Shown: positions 55,459 to 64,000 of the stretch, one piece after another
Layout: each line of letters begins with the position of its first letter
Position numbering within the stretch: position 1 is the first letter of the stretch
From: Lactococcus carnosus
GTDB lineage: Bacteria; Bacillota; Bacilli; Lactobacillales; Streptococcaceae
Length of the DNA: 64,000 bases
Reading direction: 5' to 3'
NCBI RefSeq assembly: GCF_006770265.1
Contig: NZ_CP017194.1
Span: 1,178,001-1,242,000, forward strand
Position numbers and translations under genes: made by a program
The notes under the pieces: model-generated
Told to the model about the DNA's origin: nothing
Seen by the model: only the letters and a program-made list of their open reading frames with translations
Databases searched by the model: none

Positions 55459-57354
55459 TTAATAGTCTAAATTATCTGCATGACCAGCTGCATTACCAAC
55501 AAAATAACCTGTTTTACAATTGATAGATACAAGATAAGTCCCATCAGTTTTGTAAAGATTATAATAGCCATTTCCTTTTTGTATGCTAGCTGGTAAGAGA
55601 ATATAGGCATCTCCTGTAATATAGCCACGATCACGACATTTTTGTAAGACTAATTCTCTAATGCCACTAGCCCAGACAAAAGCAGCATCGTTTAAGTTGG
55701 CATTTGGATCTACTGGGACGCGTGATCTACCTGTTTCAAGTGTGATTGCAGGATATTGCGCTTGATATTGGGCAGTTGTTAGCCCATATCCAGCTGAAGC
55801 TGCGCCACCGTTTGTTGCAGGTGCAGTCGACTGATTAGCTCCAGTATTAGCTTGATTCGTCGAACCAGCTGCCTGATTAGTTGCGCCATCAGATTGACTG
55901 GCTGTATTAGTCGTCGTGTTTGGTGTTGTAGGTGTTACAGCAGGTGCTGCAGCAGAAGCAGCCGCTGCAGATTTTGCTTTCTCAGCTTGTTGCGCTTGAC
56001 CATGTGCGATTGCTTCTTTTAACAAACTATTTAACTCATCATTTTCAGTAGCAGTATAGCTTAGCTTAACATCATCTTTTACGACAGCAGTCTTATCTAG
56101 AACACCATCCACAATGATGGCTTTATCAAAGTTTGCATTCATCGCCTCAGTAACTGAAATCTCAGTTTTAAGTGAATCGACCTTCTTTTTCAAAGACTGA
56201 TAATCAGCGTTAGCTTTCAACTTATCTACTGCACTGACTAATTCACCTATCTTAGCAAATTGGTCATTTTTAAGTTTTGTTTGTTTTTCATCAGTAAAAA
56301 AGCCAGCATATTGTTGATCAAATGCTTTTGTTGCCTTAGCCTCTTCAGATTTTTTCTGACTTGACTGACTCGTTTTATCAGCTTCCTTTTGCTTGGACTG
56401 ATTGATGTTAGCCCAAACTAAGCCTCCAGCAGCCAATAGTATCAAGGCACAGATACCAATGATGACTGGTTTATTGCTTTTTTTAGGCTCAACTACGGGA
56501 GTCTTCGAAGCCACAACAGGTTCTAGATGCTCAGATAGTTGTTCTTCTGCTAAAGCTGAATCTAAACCCGTATTATCTGCTACGATTAATGGCGGCACAG
56601 TAGAGACTTCAGAAAATATGTCAGACTTTGGCTCAACTACTGTTGATTCTGCTACTTCTTCAGTTGTTTTTAAGTCATCAACCGGTGTATCATCATCAAG
56701 TATAGGCTGATTTGTATCCGTCTGTGCTTCCTCAGCAGTATCAGAGTCAATCGATCCAACACTTACTGCTGCATCATCTGCTGCTAGCAGCACAGTATCA
56801 AAACTACCTTGGATTTCAGGGAATACAGGAGCAACCTCCTGTGGCGTCTCAGTTGCTTTAACTGATTCAGACGTGACGTGATGTGCTGACTCTGATCCAT
56901 CATGAGCTTCTGTATTACTATCAGTTACTGCTGTATCCGTTACGTCCATCTGACTATCAACCACTAAAGTATCAGATGTGTCTAGGCTAGCCTCAGAAAC
57001 CGAAGCATCTGATCCATCTAGACTACCCTCAGAAGCTGGTGCTTCAGATACGTCTAGGTTATTCTCAATACCTGATAGATCAGTATCTGGCGTATTGGCA
57101 TCTTCTCTAGCTGTTCTAACAAATTGATCTAATGCATTAGCAGCTTCAACCGTTTTTGCATGTCTGTCCTTTTTAGCACTCTCAATCTCAGAACGGTGTT
57201 GGCGAATATATCGATCAAGCGTACTTTCTTTATCCTTATTTTCAGATGCTAATGTATCAGACTGCGCCGCAATCTGTTCCACTGTTAAGTTTTCAACATC
57301 TTTTAAGGCAATTGTCTTCTCTTTAAAAGTTGATTTTTTCTTTTTTTTAGCCAT
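55459..57354 (-). CDS. mapZ: Septum site-positioning protein MapZ (LocZ)
   Basis: 631-aa single-pass membrane protein. A basic N-terminus (MAKKKKKSTF) is followed by an unusually long, acidic cytoplasmic region (to about 295) rich in Asp, Ser and Thr, one membrane helix (about 297-318, PVIIGICALILLAAGGLV), an extracellular helical domain, a low-complexity Ala/Thr/Gln/Asn linker (about 455-530) and a C-terminal domain with Cys near 588 and 618. MapZ marks mid-cell and recruits FtsZ in streptococci; assignment rests on topology and on the mapZ-rlmL-rnpB-gpsB neighbourhood. Pneumococcal MapZ is shorter, the difference lying in the cytoplasmic part. Confidence 0.82.
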   Translation of the reverse strand: MAKKKKKSTFKEKTIALKDVENLTVEQIAAQSDTLASENKDKESTLDRYIRQHRSEIESAKKDRHAKTVEAANALDQFVRTAREDANTPDTDLSGIENNLDVSEAPASEGSLDGSDASVSEASLDTSDTLVVDSQMDVTDTAVTDSNTEAHDGSESAHHVTSESVKATETPQEVAPVFPEIQGSFDTVLLAADDAAVSVGSIDSDTAEEAQTDTNQPILDDDTPVDDLKTTEEVAESTVVEPKSDIFSEVSTVPPLIVADNTGLDSALAEEQLSEHLEPVVASKTPVVEPKKSNKPVIIGICALILLAAGGLVWANINQSKQKEADKTSQSSQKKSEEAKATKAFDQQYAGFFTDEKQTKLKNDQFAKIGELVSAVDKLKANADYQSLKKKVDSLKTEISVTEAMNANFDKAIIVDGVLDKTAVVKDDVKLSYTATENDELNSLLKEAIAHGQAQQAEKAKSAAAASAAAPAVTPTTPNTTTNTASQSDGATNQAAGSTNQANTGANQSTAPATNGGAASAGYGLTTAQYQAQYPAITLETGRSRVPVDPNANLNDAAFVWASGIRELVLQKCRDRGYITGDAYILLPASIQKGNGYYNLYKTDGTYLVSINCKTGYFVGNAAGHADNLDY

Positions 57355-57355
57355 A

Positions 57356-58507
57356 TTATTTTATTCTCTTACCAAAATACTGGTATAAATCTGTTCGAAG
57401 TCTACCATTATAGAGTTTTCGTTTTTTAGTTGCCTGACTACCATAGTGCTCTTCAAATAGTAAATCACTTGTGATGATATATTTACTCCAAGTTTCAAGT
57501 GGTTTAAAGGTATCACCCATTTCCTCATATAATTGGAAAGCAGCTGTTTCATCTCCAAGTCTTTCACCATAAGGTGGGTTTGAAATCAAGACACCATCCA
57601 GTTTATCCGTCCGAAAATCTTGTAATCTCAATTGCTTAAATTTAACAATACCCTCTAAACCGATTTCCAAGGCATTTTCTTGCGCAATCTGAATCATTCT
57701 GCCATCAACATCAAAGCCTGAGATGTCTAAATCAGCATCATAATTTGCTTTACTTTCAGCTTCATCACGGACTTTTTTAAAGATCTCGTCTTCAAACCAT
57801 GGCCATGCCTCAAAAGCAAAGTCACGATTAAAGCCTGGCGCAATGTTCATACCGATCAAGGCAGCTTCTATACAAAACGTCCCTGATCCACATGTTGGAT
57901 CAACAAATGGACGTGACATATTCGCACGCCAGTTGGTTAGCATGATGATGGCCGCTGCCATATTTTCCTTGATTGGTGCCCCACCTTTATCAACACGATA
58001 ACCACGCTTAAATAGGGATTCACCCGTTGTATCGATCATAATCGTTGCAACGTCCTTATGTAAAGCGACTTCTATCGAGAACAAGGCACCCGTCTCAGGA
58101 ATGGGCACATTTTCAGGTCGGTGATAATGCACTTGTAATTTTTTAGCGATCGCTTTTTTAGTGATGGCTTGAATACTAGGCTCATTATGGAGGGTAGATT
58201 TGATTGCCTTGGCTTTGGCAATCGGGAATTGTGCACCAAAAGGTAATAGGTCTTCCCACGGTAATGCGGTTACCCCTTCGAACAAGTCATCAAACGTTTT
58301 TGCAGGAAATTCTCCTACGATAATCTTAACTCGGTCTGCTGTTCTTAACCACAGATTTGCTGTCGCAATTGTTTCTTTGCTACCAGAAAATAAGACACGA
58401 GACCGATCGTCCATTTTCGTTTCAATGCCTAAGTCTCGCAATTCTTTTGCAGTTAAACTTTCAAGGCCTGCTGCTGCTGTTGCTACTAAATTAAAATTAT
58501 TTTTCAT
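57356..58507 (-). CDS. rlmL: rRNA guanine-N2 methyltransferase (THUMP, RlmL N-terminal type)
   Basis: 383 aa from ATG 58507 (MKNNFNLVATAAAG); a longer upstream frame overlaps rnpB and is rejected. The THUMP domain (about 60-160) and the Rossmann methyltransferase domain follow, with DPTCGSGTFCIEAA (SAM loop) and SNPPYGERLG catalytic motif. Family members methylate 23S G2445. Single-domain form, as in firmicutes. Located between mapZ and rnpB, as in pneumococcus. Confidence 0.9.
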   Translation of the reverse strand: MKNNFNLVATAAAGLESLTAKELRDLGIETKMDDRSRVLFSGSKETIATANLWLRTADRVKIIVGEFPAKTFDDLFEGVTALPWEDLLPFGAQFPIAKAKAIKSTLHNEPSIQAITKKAIAKKLQVHYHRPENVPIPETGALFSIEVALHKDVATIMIDTTGESLFKRGYRVDKGGAPIKENMAAAIIMLTNWRANMSRPFVDPTCGSGTFCIEAALIGMNIAPGFNRDFAFEAWPWFEDEIFKKVRDEAESKANYDADLDISGFDVDGRMIQIAQENALEIGLEGIVKFKQLRLQDFRTDKLDGVLISNPPYGERLGDETAAFQLYEEMGDTFKPLETWSKYIITSDLLFEEHYGSQATKKRKLYNGRLRTDLYQYFGKRIK

Positions 58508-58555
58508 TTTGTCTTTTCTATCTTTTTTACTAGACCATTTGCACAATCTCAAAAA

Positions 58556-58580
58556 GGGCTGGAGCTTTACGCCCCAGCCC
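58556..58580 (-). terminator. rnpB terminator
   Basis: GGGCTGGGGC / GCTCCAGCCC hairpin followed by TTTTT on the minus strand, directly after the rnpB 3' end. Confidence 0.9.
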
Positions 58581-58585
58581 CTGTC

Positions 58586-58997
58586 ATCCAGTTTTCTATA
58601 AGCCATGTTTTGTTCCAGTTAACGGTTGAGCGTTAACCTTCGATAATCATCTGTCTGTTATGTTAAAGAGCCCTTTAACATAACCTCGTCGTACGTTCAA
58701 TTCCGCGTGACAAGTGCCCCTACCATAAGTTTGGGTTGCTCGCTTGAGGGGTTTACCACGTTCCACTTGCTAAGTTTCCAAAGCAACTCGTCTCTATGGC
58801 ACTTTTACAGAATTTGTCGCATATTTTCCTAGGAAAACTTAGCTAAAATTCAGCCGTTAGGTCTGACACACCTACCCAGGCTTATTGTTTCGCCTAGCAC
58901 AAACACTGCGGGCAATCTCAGCCCGCGCGAGCATGGACTTTCCTCACGACTCACAAGGGTAAACCCAAGAAGTCGCGCAATTATCCAAAAACTGGTT
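58586..58997 (-). ncRNA. rnpB: RNase P RNA, class B
   Basis: Catalytic RNA that trims tRNA 5' ends. Read on the minus strand it has the universal GAGGAAAGTCC near the 5' end, the ACAGACAGATGATT-type P4 partner region, and ends in ACAAAACATGGCTTATAG. P1 is formed by CCAGTTTT (58995-58988) and AAAACTGG (58595-58588). Length and the P5.1/P15.1 layout suit the Bacillus-type class B. Terminator follows directly. Ends estimated from P1 pairing. Confidence 0.92.
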
Positions 58998-59054
58998 GTT
59001 AAATTTTCTTAAATCTACTTGACGCCTAGCGATTTAAAGTCACTAGTCTGTTGC

Positions 59055-59474
59055 TTATTCAGCAGATGTTGCTTGCTCTGAATTTGCTTGCATCGGTTGT
59101 GCTTGCGGGCCAAAAACAGCACGCTCCAAACGATTTAACCGTTTTAGAATGTCAAAGTTATTGGCAGATTTCATCGTCACACGACCACCAGCAAGCGCAT
59201 CAGTTGTTGCACTTACAGCTGGAGTTGACGCGATTGGGTTAAAGCGTTGTGTGTTTTCAGATACAGCAACATGAGGTGTCGCCGCCACATTTTGAACTTT
59301 TTTCTTCAAAAATTCGTTTTCTTCTTGTAGAGAAAGAATTTCTTCTTGAAATTTTTCATAATCAACGATGACTTCATCTAATAAATCATTTACTTGATCC
59401 TTATCGTAGCCACGCATTTTCACATCAAACTCTGCATCATAAATATCTTTAGGGGTTAAATTATAAGTTGCCAT
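59055..59474 (-). CDS. gpsB: Cell division protein GpsB
   Basis: 139-aa DivIVA-like adaptor coordinating septal and peripheral wall synthesis. The N-terminal lipid-type hook TPKDIYDAEFDVKMRGYDKDQVNDLLDEV is followed by a coiled coil (to about residue 62), a disordered linker and a short C-terminal helix (DILKRLNRLERAVFG). Followed immediately by rnpB on the same strand and by mapZ beyond, the known streptococcal division neighbourhood. Confidence 0.95.
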   Translation of the reverse strand: MATYNLTPKDIYDAEFDVKMRGYDKDQVNDLLDEVIVDYEKFQEEILSLQEENEFLKKKVQNVAATPHVAVSENTQRFNPIASTPAVSATTDALAGGRVTMKSANNFDILKRLNRLERAVFGPQAQPMQANSEQATSAE

Positions 59475-59672
59475 TATTTAAAAATCTCACTATTTCTTTT
59501 TCGTTATACTTCCAATCTTACCAAAAAAAAAACCTATTTACAAGGGCCAGCCTCTAGTTGAGCAAAAGAATTTAAAAGTGACAACTCTGACCAACACCCC
59601 TATTATTTTTTTTCTAGCTATACCAACCTCTAGCTATTTTAACCAAACTATCTATTGTTTTTTTCCCATCCC

Positions 59673-62102
<2,430 letters not shown>

Positions 62103-62207
62103 AACCTTTCTTAGCTAGTAGGCTTTTCATATCAATGAAAAGTTAGTTGGGTCGATATGCCTGATAACAGTGTGAGAACTGGACTACCTTTTCTCAGAAA
62201 AATAAAA

Positions 62208-62310
62208 AACCGTAGAAAAATCCTACGGTTCGCTTTGATCTTGCTCTGCAACCTTATCACGCTCTCGGCATGACTTAAAGGACTTTAGACCAGTATACCA
62301 AAATTAGGGA
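62208..62310 (-). promoter_or_regulatory. Attenuator leader of the pyrK-pyrD-pyrF operon
   Basis: On the minus strand, TATACT (about 62287-62292) starts a leader with three possible hairpins: TCATGCCGAGAGCGTGA, GGTTGC...GCGAACC (antiterminator, sharing AACC), and the terminator AACCGTAG/CTACGGTT with TTTTTT (62208-62230). This matches the layout of PyrR-type attenuators; the PyrR loop sequence (GCCGAGAG) is only a partial match to known sites. Confidence 0.6.
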
Positions 62311-62328
62311 TAGATGCCAAGCTATTTT

Positions 62329-62859
62329 TCAAAGGTGAGACTGTAATTCATGGCGCAATACACCATATTTGACCGAATCATAATAACTGCCTTGCCAATA
62401 TCTAACCTGACGTATCGTCCCTTCCTTGGTCATACCACTTTTTTCACTTACACGCATCATGGCTGAATTACCTGACCAGGTTGTCAGCCCAATATGTGCA
62501 ATATCCGGATGACTTACAAATAACTCCCTAAGCCATTGACTTAGGACAAGAGAAGAAATACCTTTACCCCAATTTACTTTTTGATAAATTAGGATCCCCA
62601 CTTCAAGCCATTTTTTTAAGTCACCATCAACCCAATAAGCTGATACTTCACCAACGATTTGCTCATTAACCGTAATGAGTTTATAGTGGGGATCATTTAC
62701 TCGAGACCTCGTCTTACTGTCAAATGTATCAATTGATAAGATGGGATCTCCAAAATAAGGCCCGTTATAAGCCATCCATGCCAAGTCGGCTTTTTTGCCA
62801 TATTTCAAGTCATAGCATAGACTGATATCTGAAGGCTGAATCTGTCGTAAGTTAATCAT
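62329..62859 (-). CDS. GNAT-family N-acetyltransferase
   Basis: 176-aa acetyltransferase of the RimJ/RimL or ribosomal-protein-like type: LRQIQPSDI start, LGIGILIYQKVNWGKGISSLVLSQWL (acetyl-CoA pyrophosphate loop) and GLTTWSGNSAMMRVSEKSGMTKEG. Target unknown. Stands alone between the pyr operon leader and a metal ATPase gene. Confidence 0.85.
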   Translation of the reverse strand: MINLRQIQPSDISLCYDLKYGKKADLAWMAYNGPYFGDPILSIDTFDSKTRSRVNDPHYKLITVNEQIVGEVSAYWVDGDLKKWLEVGILIYQKVNWGKGISSLVLSQWLRELFVSHPDIAHIGLTTWSGNSAMMRVSEKSGMTKEGTIRQVRYWQGSYYDSVKYGVLRHELQSHL

Positions 62860-62890
62860 CTGCAGTATCTCCTAACTTTCTTAACCCTAT

Positions 62891-64000
62891 TTATTTCCGA
62901 TCCTTCAGTGCTTTCAAGGCGTAAAGAATAGAGACTGTATCGATCACTTCTTGTAATAAAGCGCCGATGATTGCAGGTAAAACACCTGTTGCTGCAATGA
63001 GCATCAAGGCGATACAGATAAAAATACCGATTAAGACGGCTTCTTTTGCCACTTTCATTGTTTCCCGAGAAATTTGAATACTTTCCGGTATCAAGCTTAA
63101 GTCATTTCTGAGCACGACTACATCAGCACTTTCACTGGCTACAGTTGCACCACTTGCACCTAGTGCAATCCCAACATCTGAAAGCGCAAGCGCTGGTGCA
63201 TCATTGATCCCATCACCAACCATGACCATCGGGCGATTTGCCTCTGGTAATGCCTTCAAAATCTCGATTTTCTCACTCGGCATTAATTGTGCATGAACTT
63301 CTGTTATGCCCAGTTCATCAGCTACAGTTTCAGCGGTTTTCAGATTATCACCAGTCAGCATCATGATGTGTGAAACAGCTAATCCTTTTAGGTTTTCAAT
63401 CACGTCTTTAGATTCAGGACGCACTTTATCTTCAAATAAAATCCGACCGATAAAAACATCATCCTCACTAATATTGACCGCTGTGCCACTTATTTTCTCG
63501 TCTTTGGTATTGGCAAATTTGGCACGACCAATGCGATATGCTTTGCCATTAATCACACCACTCAAGCCTAGACCTGTTTCTTCTGTCAAGTCGGAAACAG
63601 CAAGACGGGACATGCCTTTACTTTCTGCTAGTTTGACTAGTGATTTAGCTAAGATGTGATTACTTGCTATTTCTAAAGAATAAGCAAGTTGGAGCAACTC
63701 ATCTTCTGATAGCGTTTCGCTTTCTGGACGAATACACTTAACCTGTAAGATACCAGTCGTAAGTGTTCCTGTTTTATCAAAGGCGACAGTCTTAGCTAGG
63801 GATAATTTTTCAATCGTTGTCCCATTCTTAACTAGCAGACCATGACGCGAGCTACGACTCATCCCACCTACAAAAGCGATCGGTGCTGCAAGAATCAATG
63901 GACATGGACTAGCAACGACAAGTACCTCAGCAAAACGCGTCATATCACCAGATACGATCCAGGCGCCACCCGCGATCAATAAGGCGATGATGGTAAATGG
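62891..64000 (-). CDS. Heavy-metal P-type ATPase (SPC group), 5' part cut by window edge
   Basis: C-terminal part of a metal-exporting P1B ATPase; the frame remains open past base 64000, so the metal-binding N-terminus and first helices are outside. Membrane-helix motif SPCPLILAAP (SPC instead of CPC, typical of the Co/Fe/Zn P1B-4 type), phosphorylation motif DKTGTLTT, ATP-binding region, MLTGDNLKTA and hinge GDGINDAPALA, then two final helices. Probably exports a divalent metal; which one is not determinable from this fragment. Confidence 0.88.
   Translation of the reverse strand, partial: PFTIIALLIAGGAWIVSGDMTRFAEVLVVASPCPLILAAPIAFVGGMSRSSRHGLLVKNGTTIEKLSLAKTVAFDKTGTLTTGILQVKCIRPESETLSEDELLQLAYSLEIASNHILAKSLVKLAESKGMSRLAVSDLTEETGLGLSGVINGKAYRIGRAKFANTKDEKISGTAVNISEDDVFIGRILFEDKVRPESKDVIENLKGLAVSHIMMLTGDNLKTAETVADELGITEVHAQLMPSEKIEILKALPEANRPMVMVGDGINDAPALALSDVGIALGASGATVASESADVVVLRNDLSLIPESIQISRETMKVAKEAVLIGIFICIALMLIAATGVLPAIIGALLQEVIDTVSILYALKALKDRK

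Noticed and set aside
57361-58606. 33-residue N-terminal extension of RlmL
   Set aside because: It is encoded by the 3' part of rnpB and its terminator; the internal ATG at 58507 matches the family start.

Overview
The window is AT-rich, densely coded chromosomal DNA of a Gram-positive coccus in the Streptococcaceae/Lactococcaceae, most likely a Lactococcus or Pseudolactococcus. The basis is gene content: MapZ-RlmL-rnpB(class B)-GpsB in streptococcal order, large single-chain PurL, PyrK/PyrD pair, an HdiR-type SOS repressor, DUF1149/DUF1934 proteins, PurR-type PurBoxes centred about 76 bp before predicted transcription starts, and a LcnC/LcnD-style bacteriocin export locus. No phage, IS element or CRISPR array was recognised.

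Layout. 1-5858 (minus strand): a housekeeping run of ABC-F ATPase (cut by the left edge), cca, dapB, degV, DUF1149, HAD phosphatase, trmD, rimM. 5859-18882: an accessory block lying between rimM-trmD and khpA-rpsP, genes that are usually neighbours. It holds a tRNA-like element, a decayed citrate lyase locus (citXG, citF and citE intact; transporter and malic enzyme truncated; citC and citD absent), an 855-bp hairpin-rich gap, an XRE repressor beside an ImmA-peptidase/acetyltransferase fusion, a GNAT, a Nudix hydrolase, and a self-regulated SOS cassette (HdiR-like repressor, UmuC polymerase, 56-aa UmuC-linked protein).

18883-33784: khpA, rpsP, guaC, cls, membrane and kinase-like genes, purN/purM, an orphan pair of 2-oxoacid dehydrogenase E1 genes, an HD phosphohydrolase, Cof phosphatase, TetR regulator, Nif3-like, trmK, nth, dnaD. 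33882-37340: a bacteriocin locus with a C39 export ABC transporter, a 52-aa candidate immunity protein, a double-glycine bacteriocin-like peptide, and a truncated accessory protein. 37444-46641: metA, DUF1054, pyrC, pyrE, ABC-F, rex, a glutamine amidotransferase, a small AT-rich isochorismatase module between 28-bp palindromic repeats, LapA-like, radC.

46642-50512: a siderophore uptake operon whose ATPase gene is frameshifted in a G run. 50794-64000: purL, purC, mapZ, rlmL, rnpB, gpsB, pyrF-pyrD-pyrK with an attenuator leader, a GNAT, and a metal P-type ATPase cut by the right edge.

How it works together: guaC, purM-purN and purC-purL each carry a PurBox at the same distance from the predicted start and look co-regulated by PurR; pyrC, pyrE and pyrKDF supply pyrimidines; the MapZ/GpsB block serves septum placement; the SOS cassette and the XRE/ImmA-GNAT pair are stress-responsive modules inside the accessory block. 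The least conventional parts are the ImmA-GNAT fusion with its attenuator-like leader and the tRNA-like element.
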